A stretch of 64,000 nucleotides of DNA from Arabiibacter massiliensis. GTDB taxonomy: Bacteria > Actinomycetota > Coriobacteriia > Coriobacteriales > Eggerthellaceae. Made by a program: the position numbers and the translations under genes. Of the stretch, positions 17,675 to 26,290 are shown one piece after another. The DNA lies in NCBI RefSeq assembly GCF_900169505.1, contig NZ_LT827021.1, positions 682,001 to 746,000 on the forward strand. Direction: 5' to 3'. How positions within the stretch are numbered: the first letter of the stretch is position 1; every line of letters begins with the position of its first letter. Under the pieces are notes generated by a model. The model made no database searches. It was not told the DNA's origin and was given only the letters and a program-made list of their open reading frames with translations.

Positions 17675-20600
17675 CTAAGCCTTCTCGACGTTCACGAGGA
17701 ACGCCTTGAACTCGGGCACCTGGCAGTTCGGATCGCCCACGTTGGGCGGCAGGTCGTTCACGATGTCGCCGGTGGCGAACTTGCCCGCCCAGCCGAAGTG
17801 GTGCGTCATGCCCACCTGGTGCACCGTCTCGCCGTTCACCGTGAAGGGCTTGAAGCGCGGCGTGACCAGGGCATGAACCTTCACCGACCCGCGGTTGTTG
17901 AACACGCGCACCAAGTCGCCGTTCTCGATGCCCTTCTCGGCGGCAAGCTCGCGCGACATCTCCACGAACTGCTCGGGCATGGCCTCGACGAGCGCGGGGC
18001 ACGAGCGCGTCTGACTGCCCGTCTGCCACTGCTCGGTGACCGAGTAGGTGGTCACCGCGATGGGGAACTCGGAGCGGTCGGCGCGCTTGACCGAGTCGAA
18101 CTCGGCGAAGCGGATGCACGGCGAGTTCTGGCGGCCGTTCATCTGGTTGTCCGCCGGGCTCTCGAAGGGCTCGTAGTGCTCAGGCAGCGGCGCATCACCC
18201 ATGGCGTAGCTCTCGAGGCGCGCGTTCTGCTCCCAGAGCATCATGAACGCCTTGTTGTTGGGCGGCGTGGGCGTGCCGTCGGCCGCGGCTGTGCCGAAGT
18301 CGGCCACGTCCACCTGCTCCCACTTCTCGCCGTTCCATTCGACCAGCTTGCGCGCAGGGTTCCACGGTTTGCCCGCCATGTCGGCCGAGGCGCGATTGTA
18401 GATGATGCGGCGGTTGAGCGGCCAGCAGAACGAGAAGTCCGAGAACAGGCCGATGCCCGACTTATCCTCCGTCGAGCGGCGGGCGCAGGGCTGCACGGCG
18501 GGGTCGAGCGCGTCGTCGTTGTTGGCGTAGAAGCCGGTGTAGATCCACATGGCGCACGCCGTGGAGCCGTCGGCCTGCAGGTTGCCGAACGTCTTGAGCA
18601 GGTCGGGCGCGCCCTTCTCGAAGCCGCCCTCCTCGTAGTTGTAGCCGTTCAAGGCCCAGGCCACGGGGCGCGGGTCGATCTTTCCGTCCACGTAGTAGTC
18701 CCACTTCGTGTTCACGACGGGCTCGGGGACGGCGCCGCCCTCCTTCTCGTACAGGTCGACGATCTCGGTCCACAGAAGGTCGCAGATCTCGTAGTCGGGC
18801 TTGGACTCGTCCCACGGCTCGACGGCCTGGGTGCGCCACTGCAGCCAGCGGCCCGAGTTGGCGATGGAGCCCTCCTTCTCGTAGATGAGCGCGGCCGGCA
18901 GGAAGTACACCGTGGTGTCGATCTGCGACGCGTCCATGTCCGGCGCCTGCCAGAAGCTCGCGGACTCGGTGATCACCCAGTCGGCCACCACGAGCCAGTC
19001 GAGGTTGGCCATCGCGCGGCGCACGTTGGAGGCGTTGGGCGCGGAGTGGGCCGGGTTCATGCCCCAGTTGAAGTAGCCCTTGATGACGCCCTGGCTCATG
19101 AGCTCGAACGAGCCGATGATGGTGTAGTCGGGCGACTTGGGAACCTTCGGCCACCAGTCGTAGCCGTAGTCGTTCTCGGCCGTGGCGGCGTCGCCGAACC
19201 ACTCCTTGAGCGCGCTCACCAGGAACTTCGGCTTGTTGGTGTAGTAGCCGTCGGCGTAGGTCTCCTTCTCGCACCACGCGGCGATGGAGGGCGTGCCGTA
19301 TTCGGTCGGCCAGTTGAGGTAGCCGGGCTGCGTGGCCACCAGCATGCCCATGTCCGTGGCGCCCTGCACGTTGGGCTCGCCGCGCAGCGCGTTCACGCCG
19401 CCGCCGGCCAGGCCGACGTTGCCCAGCAGCAGCTGCAGGATGGCCATGGAGCGGCAGTTCTGCGCGCCGTAGTGGTGCTGCGTCTGGCCGAGGGCGTAGA
19501 GGATGGTGCCGGACTTGTCGGGCGCGCCGGTGGACGCGTAGGTGGCGTACACCTTCTCGAGCAGGCCCTTGTCCATGCCGCACACGCTTGCCACGGCGTC
19601 GAGCGTGTAGCGCGAGTAGTGCTTCTTCATCTGCTGGAACACGCACATCGGGTCGGCGAGCGTGGGATCCTTCTTGGGCACCTTGAGCTTGGGGGGCGTG
19701 AACTCGGGCACGCCGGGCTTCGCGGCCCACGCGTACGCGCCGCCCTCGGAGGTGTCCCACTCCTTGACCTCCTCCACCTGGTACTGCCAGGTGGCGTTGT
19801 CGTAGGAGGCCGTCTTGTCGTCGTAGCCGGAGAAGATGCCCTCGTGCACGTCGAAGGAGTACTCCTCGTTGAGCAGGTAGGAGGCGTTCGTGTAGTTGAG
19901 CACGTACTCATGCTGCCACAGGTCGTTCTCGATGATGTAGTTGAACAGGCCGCCGTAGAACGCGATGTCGGTGCCCGAGCGGATGGGGCAGTAGATGTCC
20001 GCCATCTCGGCCGAGCGCGTGTAGCGCGGGTCGACCACGATCCACGTCGCGCCCTTGTCGAGGGCCTTCTGCACCCATTTCGCCGAGACGGGATGGTTCT
20101 CGACGTTGTTGGAGCCGATGGTCATGATGACGTCGGCGTTTTGGAAGTCGCACCAATGGCTCGTCATGGAGCCGCGACCGAACGATGCTGCCAGACCGGC
20201 AACGGTGGGGCTGTGTCAAACACGCGCCTGGTTGTCGATGGCGATCACGCCGAGCGAGCGCATCATCTTGGTGATGAGGTACTCCTCCTCGCAGTTCTGC
20301 TGGCTGCCGCCGAGGCTCGCGATGCCGGGGCAACGGTTCACCGTGATGCCGTTCGACACGGCCTCGAACGTGGCGTCGCGGGTGTCCTTCACCTTGCGGG
20401 CGATCTCCTTGACGGCGTCGTCCCAGGTGATGGGCTCCCACTCCGTCCCGCCGGGACGGCGGACGAGCGGCTTGGTGGTGCGGTTGGGGTTCTTGATGAT
20501 CTCTCGCGTCTCCGGGTCCACGACGTTGCGCAGCTGGAACATGGTGGCGCCCTTCGGGCACAGGCCGCCCTCGTTGATGGGGTGGTCCGGGTCGCCTTCG

Positions 20601-20815
20601 ATGTTCACCAGCTCGCCGTCGCGCGTGGAGCAGATCACGCCGCATCCGCCCGAGCAGTAGCAGCAGATGTTGGTGTGCTCCTCGGTGTTCACGAGCTTCC
20701 AGTCGGACGCCGGCTCGATGGCGAGCGCCTCCGACTGTGAGGACAGCTCGAACGCCACGGACGTGGCGAACGCTGCGCCGGCGGCTTTGAAGAAGCCCCT
20801 GCGTGACAGGTTCAT
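17675..20815 (-). CDS. fdnG: Formate dehydrogenase alpha subunit, selenocysteine- and molybdopterin-containing
   Basis: One gene interrupted by an in-frame TGA at 20216-20218, read as selenocysteine 200. The full product is about 1046 residues, against 1015 for E. coli FdnG. It starts MNLSRRGFFKAAGAAF, a twin-arginine signal, behind an AAAGGAG ribosome site. A [4Fe-4S] motif follows (CCYCSGGCGVIC, about residues 55-66). Around the TGA the protein reads NQARV-Sec-HSPTVAGLAASFGRGSMT, the conserved Sec site of FdnG. Downstream are the molybdopterin-oxidoreductase blocks and a C-terminal dinucleotide-binding domain (NGDLVRVFNNRGSV). It oxidises formate to CO2 outside the membrane. Two separate ORFs appear only if the TGA is treated as a stop. 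Confidence 0.95.
20187..20218 (-). promoter_or_regulatory. Selenocysteine codon and bacterial SECIS hairpin
   Basis: TGA at 20218-20216 is followed, 12 bases on, by stem GTTGCC (20203-20198), loop GGTCT (20197-20193) and stem GGCAGC (20192-20187), six base pairs including one G-T. The GGTCT loop begins 18 bases after the TGA, the same spacing and loop as in E. coli fdhF. This is the SelB-binding SECIS that recodes TGA as selenocysteine. selA, selB, selC and selD are not in the window. Confidence 0.93.
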
Positions 20816-21167
20816 GTCCTCGATCTCCTTTCCTCTCGTCCATTGGGGAGCATGCATTCGGATCGCGCGGGGGACGGAAGCGGCGCGTCGAGGGCATGGG
20901 AGGCGTGCCGCGCGTCCATGGCGATCCGGCCCGCATGGGGGCCGCCGAGCGGCAGCCCTCCGCCGCCTGACGGGCGTGATCGTACCATCGGGGCTCCTGA
21001 GCGGAGAGACGTTATCCGGCGAGCGGCTGATATTCGATCAACGGGACGGGAAGGTGCGGCGGTTTGAGCCGGCGAACGGCGTTCAGCGCCTTCACCGCTC
21101 TGATCAGGGACGATAAACTCACAAACCGACGAACGGCCGAAAAGCGGGGCGAGCGGCGCCGGCGGCC
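20816..21167. other. Intergenic region upstream of fdnG
   Basis: About 350 bases between the fdnG start and the 3' end of the next gene. The fdnG ribosome site AAAGGAG is at the left edge. The fdn promoter must lie here unless read-through occurs, but I could not pick a convincing -35/-10 pair. No gene or strong hairpin seen. Confidence 0.5.
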
Positions 21168-21845
21168 CTACAGCTCTTCGATGACCTTCGCCGAAACCAC
21201 GTTGCTCGGCGAGACGAGGATGGCACCCACCTTGCCCGCCTCGGGCGCGCTCACGTAGAACGTGCCGTCGATCGTCTCCCCCATGACGAAGAGCCCCTCA
21301 TCCTGGAGCGACACGACGATGTCGATGCCCGCCGCCTCCTCGACGTAGGCCTTGTCGGCGACGACGGCCACGACGAAGTCCACCTTGTGCTCGTCGAAGT
21401 AGGCGACCATGCGCTTGAGGGCGCGCGGCGTGAGCGGCTCCTCGGCGCTGAACACGCCGAAGCGCCGGCCGCCCTTCTTGAGGATGGAGCCCTCCTCGTA
21501 GGCCGAGGGATCGAGCGTGTCGAGGAGGAGCACGGAGGCGGCCTTCTCCTCGTAGCTCGCCACGACGTCGGCGGGGTCGAGGGGCTCGGGGAGCTTCTCG
21601 GCGGGTGCCGCAGGGGCCGCGGGTTCGGCATCGTCCTCGTCGATCGGCTCGACGGGCGTCTGCTCGGTGCCGGCGTACACGATGGCCGTGTAGCCGTCCA
21701 TGCTGCCGAACGTGTCGTCGATGTTCGAGGCCGCCACGTTCCAGGAATGGCCCGCGAACAGGTACCATCCCAGCCCGCACAGGCTCAGCACGATGAGGCC
21801 GGCGAACACCGCCAAAGCTATTTTCTCGCGAGATCGGGAAGACAT
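21168..21845 (-). CDS. Membrane-anchored extracytoplasmic protein of unknown function
   Basis: A 225-residue protein. Residues 1-30 are a basic start then one membrane helix (IALAVFAGLIVLSLCGLGWYL). Residues about 65-90 are a Pro/Ala/Glu-rich linker. A mixed alpha/beta domain follows with ASVLLLDTLDP, RRFGVFSAEEPLTP and GIDIVVSLQDEG. This order recalls the strand pattern of calcineurin-like phosphoesterases such as 5'-nucleotidases, but the metal-binding His/Asp/Asn residues are missing, so it would be a degenerate relative at most (weak inference). It is the next gene upstream of fdnG on the same strand, about 350 bases away. Confidence 0.6.
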   Translation of the reverse strand: MSSRSREKIALAVFAGLIVLSLCGLGWYLFAGHSWNVAASNIDDTFGSMDGYTAIVYAGTEQTPVEPIDEDDAEPAAPAAPAEKLPEPLDPADVVASYEEKAASVLLLDTLDPSAYEEGSILKKGGRRFGVFSAEEPLTPRALKRMVAYFDEHKVDFVVAVVADKAYVEEAAGIDIVVSLQDEGLFVMGETIDGTFYVSAPEAGKVGAILVSPSNVVSAKVIEEL

Positions 21846-21931
21846 AGTGCACGCATTATACCGCGCGCCCGCACGCTCAAGCCCCGCCCGCCCAAGCGAC
21901 AGAATTTCGACAGGAAGCCGAAGGACCGCGT

Positions 21932-22141
21932 GCCATCCTGAGCGGAGCGAAGCCCCCTTGTCATCCTGAGCGGAGCGAAGCCCCCCTTGTCATCCTGAGC
22001 GAGCGAAGCCCCCCCCCTTGTCATCCTGAGCGAGCGAAGCGAGTCGAAGGATCCCCCGCGGCGCCAGCAGGAAGCGCCACGGCTGTCGCCGCGCGGGATC
22101 CTTCGACTCCGCGGCTTCGCCGCTCCGCTCAGGATGACAAG
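21932..22141. repeat. Tandem REP cluster with large hairpin
   Basis: Three or four direct copies of a roughly 30-base unit with core TCATCCTGAGCG(G)AGCGAAG are spaced by C-runs. A full unit (22018-22055) and its inverted copy (22096-22141) then form a hairpin around a GC-rich spacer. It fills most of the gap between the 225-residue membrane protein and the GNAT gene. Confidence 0.8.
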
Positions 22142-22199
22142 CGACACGGCCTTCGGCCTCCGCAACCCGATTGTGGGTCAAAAGGGGAATCAGCACAGA

Positions 22200-22215
22200 T
22201 GTTTCACGTGAAACA
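22200..22215. promoter_or_regulatory. parS: parS site, copy 2
   Basis: TGTTTCACGTGAAACA, a perfect 16-base parS consensus, in the intergenic region 43 bases beyond the GNAT stop. Flanks are less symmetrical than in copy 1. Confidence 0.9.
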
Positions 22216-22258
22216 TTTGATGACTGGTAAGGTCATTGACGCTCTGAGCGGCAGCGCT

Positions 22259-22816
22259 TCAGACCAGCTTCTCGTAGGCGATGCGGTCGGGCGTGGCCTC
22301 CTCGGCGTGGGCGATGTAGATGGTGCCGCATTCCGTGTAGCCGCGCTTTTCCAGCAGCCGGCGCATGGGCGCGTTGCCGGGATGCGTGTCCACGCGCACG
22401 CTCGCCCGTCCGCGCTCCCGGGCGAGCTGCTCGGCGCGCTCGAGCAGAAGCGACGCCGCCCCGCGCCCGCGGCACGCCGAGGACACGGCCACGCGGTGCA
22501 CCACGCCGTAGCGCGGGTCGTCCGAAGTCCCGGCGGTGAGCCAGGCGCCGCGCTCGATGCGGTCGTAGTCGCGCTCGCCGGAGAAGCCCACCATGGCGGT
22601 GGCCACGATGCGGCCCCCGTCGTCCTCGACGAGGTAGGAGTCGCCCGCGGCCACGTCGCCTTCGATCGCCTCGCGATGGGGGTAGCCCCCCTGCCACTGG
22701 TCGATGCCGAGCGCGCCGAGCGAGGCGCGCCCTTCGGCGAGCACGTCCATGACGCGGTCGATGTCCTTTTCGCTGGTTCTGCGGAATCGCACGGGTTCGG
22801 TTCGCTTTCTTCTCAT
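22259..22816 (-). CDS. Stand-alone GNAT N-acetyltransferase
   Basis: A 185-residue GNAT-fold protein. The acetyl-CoA site is VAVSSACRGRGAASLLLERAE, with the R-G-R-G-A variant of the Q/RxxGxG/A motif. Later motif B is NAPMRRLLEKRGYTECGTI. Before it come LGIDQWQGGYP and GAWLTAGT. The same landmarks in the same order occur in the C-terminal domains of the two transporter fusions directly upstream, so the three are homologous. Substrate is unknown. It begins 23 bases after the stop of the first fusion gene and is probably co-transcribed; the ribosome site is weak. Confidence 0.85.
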   Translation of the reverse strand: MRRKRTEPVRFRRTSEKDIDRVMDVLAEGRASLGALGIDQWQGGYPHREAIEGDVAAGDSYLVEDDGGRIVATAMVGFSGERDYDRIERGAWLTAGTSDDPRYGVVHRVAVSSACRGRGAASLLLERAEQLARERGRASVRVDTHPGNAPMRRLLEKRGYTECGTIYIAHAEEATPDRIAYEKLV

Positions 22817-22839
22817 GACGGACGATGGCGCCGGCGCGG

Positions 22840-24444
22840 CTACCAGGCGCGCTCGTACACGGCGCGCCGCTTCGCGCGGCCGAGGCTCGGCTTGATCTCG
22901 ATGTCGCCGCAGAAGGCGTAGCCGTAGTCTTCGAGCAGCGCGCGGATGGGGGCGTTCTCCCTGTACACGTCGGCGCGGATGCTCTTGAGCCCCGCGTCGC
23001 GCGCGATGCGCTCGGCGGTGCCGAGGATGTAGCCGCCCACGCCGCGCCGCCGGGCGTCCTCGGCGACGGTCACCCAGTGCAGCGCCCCGTACGTCGGCTC
23101 GCCCTCAGGCGGCTCGGGCGACTCGGTGAGCCATCGCGCGCCGCTGGCCTGCGCATACGCAGGATCGCCCTGCGGGTTGAGCGCGAACATGCCGATGATG
23201 CGGCCCCTGTCCCGCTCCTCCGCCCCGTCGGCGTCGGCGCGATGGGACACCACGACGTAGGTCTTCCCCGCATCGATGGAGCGCATAAGGCGGCGCGCCG
23301 AGGGGTACTTCTTGACGCCCTCCCTGATGCCGAGCGCGGCCATGGCGCGGTGCCCGTCGGCGAGCAGCTCCTTGGCGCGCTTGAAATCCTCGCGCGTGGC
23401 GCGGCGGGCGCGATAGTACCCCAGCTCGGTGGCGCGGCCCTGGAAGGGCGGCAGGTCGCACGCCGCGCCGTCGTAGGCCGCGGCGCCGCGCGCGGGTTCC
23501 TCGCCGCGCTGGGTGACGAGGAACATCATGACGATGATCATGCCGATGCCCACGAGGTCCACCGGCCCCACCGGGGTGCCCAGCCACACGGCCGAGATGA
23601 CCGTGGCCGACACCGGTTCCACGCAGCCCACGAGTCCCGCGCGCACGGGCCCCGCGTCGGTGATGCCCTGCAGGTAGAACAGGTACGCCGCGAACGTGCC
23701 CACGAGCACCATGGCGCCCATGACGAAGGCCAGGTCGGGCGTGAGGCTCACCGAGATCGTCCACGGCTGCACGGCCGCGGTGGCCACGACGCCGCCGATG
23801 AGCATGGCCAGCCCCGTCACGATGAAGCTGCCCCATTTCTCGAGCACCTTGCCGGGGATGAGCGTGTAGCACGCGAGCGCGAACGCCGAGACGAGGCCCC
23901 AGAACAGCCCCTCGGCCGGGATGGCGAGCGAGCTGAAGTTGCCCTTCGTGGCGATGAGCACCGTGCCCGCGATGGCCAGCACGAGCCCCGCCGCCTCGCG
24001 GACCTTCGGCAGGCGGCGCATGCGCACGCACACGAACAGCATGATGAGCACGAGGCCGAGGCGCTCGAGCACGGTGCCGGTGCCGGCGTTGGTGAAGGCG
24101 ATGGCCGTGAGGTAGCTCACCTGCGTGAGCAGCACGCCTAGGAGCGAGAACGCCGCGATGCGGGCGAGCGAGCGCTTGTCGCGCAGGGCGGCCAGCAGGT
24201 TGCGCGGCTCGCGGATGACGCACACGACGAGGAAGATGACGGCCGCCAGAAGCAGGCGCACGCAGGTGATCCACGCCACCGGCACGCCGTATCCGCTGGT
24301 CATGAGCTGGGCGCACGTGCCCGAGAACCCCCAGCACACTCCGCCGAGCGCCGCGAACACGATGCCGCGCGCCACGTGCCCGCCCGGCGCCTTCGCGGGC
24401 GCGCCCTCCCCTGCCGGGGCCGTCCCCATCGCCTCCTGGGCCAT
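22840..24444 (-). CDS. EamA/DMT-family transporter fused to a GNAT acetyltransferase (paralog 1)
   Basis: A 534-residue two-part protein. Residues about 25-325 form two EamA repeats with ten hydrophobic helices (start GGVCWGFSGTCAQLM; second half EGLFWGLVSAFALACYTLIP; EPVSATVISAVWLG). Residues about 350-534 form a GNAT domain with LGIREGVKKYPSARR, GARWLTESPE, VTVAEDARRRGVGGYILGTAE and NAPIRALLEDYGYAFCG. Transporter plus acetyltransferase suggests export or modification of an amine or amino-acid-like molecule (inference). ATG at 24442-24444 has AGGAGG seven bases upstream. A promoter is proposed at 24513-24541. It closely parallels the gene upstream. Confidence 0.88.
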   Translation of the reverse strand: MAQEAMGTAPAGEGAPAKAPGGHVARGIVFAALGGVCWGFSGTCAQLMTSGYGVPVAWITCVRLLLAAVIFLVVCVIREPRNLLAALRDKRSLARIAAFSLLGVLLTQVSYLTAIAFTNAGTGTVLERLGLVLIMLFVCVRMRRLPKVREAAGLVLAIAGTVLIATKGNFSSLAIPAEGLFWGLVSAFALACYTLIPGKVLEKWGSFIVTGLAMLIGGVVATAAVQPWTISVSLTPDLAFVMGAMVLVGTFAAYLFYLQGITDAGPVRAGLVGCVEPVSATVISAVWLGTPVGPVDLVGIGMIIVMMFLVTQRGEEPARGAAAYDGAACDLPPFQGRATELGYYRARRATREDFKRAKELLADGHRAMAALGIREGVKKYPSARRLMRSIDAGKTYVVVSHRADADGAEERDRGRIIGMFALNPQGDPAYAQASGARWLTESPEPPEGEPTYGALHWVTVAEDARRRGVGGYILGTAERIARDAGLKSIRADVYRENAPIRALLEDYGYAFCGDIEIKPSLGRAKRRAVYERAW

Positions 24445-24512
24445 GCCGTCCTCCTCTCGTTTCGCCTCGCGCGCCGCCCTCGGGACGCGCGCCTCTTACA
24501 GCGCATCAGGGA

Positions 24513-24541
24513 ATTGTCGCACGTCCGACCGCGCCGGTAAA
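24513..24541 (-). promoter_or_regulatory. Promoter of DMT-GNAT paralog 1
   Basis: On the minus strand TTTACC (-35, 24541-24536), a 17-base spacer and GACAAT (-10, 24518-24513). The same pair with the same spacer precedes paralog 2, which supports both. It gives a leader of about 60 bases. Confidence 0.6.
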
Positions 24542-24648
24542 GGTGTTTCGGCCGGGTTTCGCCCAAGTTTTGCGCAGCCGCTCAAAACACCATGTCGTAA
24601 GGCGAGCGACGGGGGCCGGAAGCCCGCCTGCGAGCCGGGCCGCGCCGG

Positions 24649-26184
24649 CTAGGGGCGCAGCAGCCGCTCGTAGGCGGCGCGGCGCTTCTCGCGGCCGAGC
24701 ACGTCCTTGAACGCCAGGGTGCCGCAGCGCTCGTAGCCGTGCTTCTCCAGCAGCTTCTGCATGGGGACGTTGTCCGGGTAGACGTCGGCGCGGATGCTGG
24801 CGCGCCCGCCCGCGCGCGCGATGTGGTCGGCCTTGTCGAGGATGAACATGCCCACGCCGCGCCGGCGGGCCGGGTAGTCAACCGCCACCCAGTGCAGCTC
24901 GGCGTAGGGCTGGGGCTGCGCGGCGGTGTCGGTGAGCCAGGCGCCGTCGAGGGGGCGCTCGTAGTTCTTGTCGGGCGAGAACGACACGGCGAACACCGCG
25001 ATGGTTCGGCCGTGCGCGTCCTCGATGACGTGGGTGGTGCCGTTCTTGATGCTGTGCATGAGGCGGCGGGCCGACGGGTACTTCTTCGAGCGGCCCTCGT
25101 CGATGCCGAGCTCGGCGAACGTCTGGTGGCCCACGTCGAGCAGCGCGGACACGCGGTCGAAGTCCTCGCGCACGGCCGGGCGGCTCGTGTAGTAGCCGAG
25201 CACCGACGCGCGGCCGGCGAACAGCGGCGGGTCGTCGTAGTCGGAGGCGGGCAGCGCGCCCTCGGCGAGCTTGGGCTCGCGCTCGGTGACGAGGAAGATC
25301 ATGGCCACGATGAGCGCGCAGCCCGCGAGGTCCCACACCGACACCGGCGTGTGCAGCCAGAAGAGCGCGAGCACCATGGCCGACACCGGCTCGACGCAGC
25401 ACAGCAGGCTCGCCTTCACCGGGCCGGCGTCGTTCACGCCCTGGAGGTAGAGCATGTAGGCCCCGAGCGTCCCCACCAGCACGATGGCCACGAGCGTCGC
25501 GAGCCCGCCGGTGGACAGCTGCACGTCCATCGTCCACGGCTGCACCACCGCCGAGGCGGCCGAGCCGCCGAACAGCATGGCGAGGCCGGTGACCAGCATC
25601 GAGCCCCACTTCCCCAGCACGCGCACGGGCATGAGCGTGTAGAACGTGAGCGCCACGGCCGACACGAGCCCCCAGGCCAGGCCCTCGGGCGGGATGGCCA
25701 GCCGGCCGGGATCGCCCTGCGTGGCGATGACCACCATGCCGCCGAGCGCGAGCACCAGGCCCGCCGCCTCGCGCACGCGCGGCAGTCGGCGGTTGCGCAG
25801 GCACACGTAGAGCATGATGAGCACGAGGCCCACTTGCTCGATAGTGGTGCCCACGCCGGCGCTCGTGTAGGCGATGGCGTTGAGGTAGCTCAGCTGCGTG
25901 AGCAGCACGCCGAAGATGGCGAACGCCGCTATCTGGACGAGCGAGCGCCAGTCGCGGAACACCGCCACGAGGTCGCGCCAGTTGCGCATGGCCGTGAGCG
26001 CGAGGAAGAACACGGCCGCGATGACCATGCGCACGCAGGTTATCCAGGTAGCCGGAGCGCCGTAGTCGTCCATGAGCAGCTGCGCGCACGTGCCGGAGAA
26101 CCCCCAGCAGATGCCGCCCGCGAGCGCGCACACCACGCCCCGCGCCACATGGCGGCCCCCGGCCGCCGCCACCGCTTCCGCCAC
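24649..26184 (-). CDS. EamA/DMT-family transporter fused to a GNAT acetyltransferase (paralog 2)
   Basis: A 511-residue protein with the architecture of the neighbouring paralog: ten-helix EamA transporter (GGICWGFSGTCAQLL; EGLAWGLVSAVALTFYTLMP; EPVSAMVLALFWL) and C-terminal GNAT domain (LGIDEGRSKKYPSARRLM; DGAWLTD; VAVDYPARRRGVGMFILDKAD; NVPMQKLLEKHGYERCG). GTG at 26182-26184 was chosen because GGAAGAGGG lies just upstream and the start then aligns with paralog 1. The two genes are a tandem duplication with conserved promoters. The transported compound is unknown. Confidence 0.87.
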   Translation of the reverse strand: MAEAVAAAGGRHVARGVVCALAGGICWGFSGTCAQLLMDDYGAPATWITCVRMVIAAVFFLALTAMRNWRDLVAVFRDWRSLVQIAAFAIFGVLLTQLSYLNAIAYTSAGVGTTIEQVGLVLIMLYVCLRNRRLPRVREAAGLVLALGGMVVIATQGDPGRLAIPPEGLAWGLVSAVALTFYTLMPVRVLGKWGSMLVTGLAMLFGGSAASAVVQPWTMDVQLSTGGLATLVAIVLVGTLGAYMLYLQGVNDAGPVKASLLCCVEPVSAMVLALFWLHTPVSVWDLAGCALIVAMIFLVTEREPKLAEGALPASDYDDPPLFAGRASVLGYYTSRPAVREDFDRVSALLDVGHQTFAELGIDEGRSKKYPSARRLMHSIKNGTTHVIEDAHGRTIAVFAVSFSPDKNYERPLDGAWLTDTAAQPQPYAELHWVAVDYPARRRGVGMFILDKADHIARAGGRASIRADVYPDNVPMQKLLEKHGYERCGTLAFKDVLGREKRRAAYERLLRP

Positions 26185-26229
26185 TTGATCGAACCCTCTT
26201 CCCGCACCGTCTGCCAACAAAGCCGAAGC

Positions 26230-26258
26230 ATTGTCGCACCTCGCGCCCCGAAGGTAAA
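26230..26258 (-). promoter_or_regulatory. Promoter of DMT-GNAT paralog 2
   Basis: TTTACC (26258-26253), 17-base spacer, GACAAT (26235-26230) on the minus strand, matching the promoter of paralog 1. It gives a leader of about 40 bases before the GTG. Confidence 0.6.
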
Positions 26259-26290
26259 GGGGGTTGCGGCAAGTTCCCGCCAAAGACCAG

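Noticed and set aside
20216..20218. fdnG as a pseudogene broken by a nonsense mutation
   Set aside because: Protein similarity continues across the TGA in the same frame, the TGA is at the known Sec position and a SECIS hairpin follows.
20055..20660. A 201-codon plus-strand ORF over the SECIS region
   Set aside because: Antisense to conserved fdnG coding sequence, with no motifs.
17537..20740. A 1067-codon plus-strand open frame opposite fdnG
   Set aside because: It is the antisense shadow of fdnG/fdnH in high-GC DNA; its translation is low-complexity (Val, Arg, His, Gly-rich) with no motifs.
21932..22141. CRISPR array
   Set aside because: Repeats are direct but spacers are C-runs or absent, and the units match REP elements found elsewhere; no cas gene.
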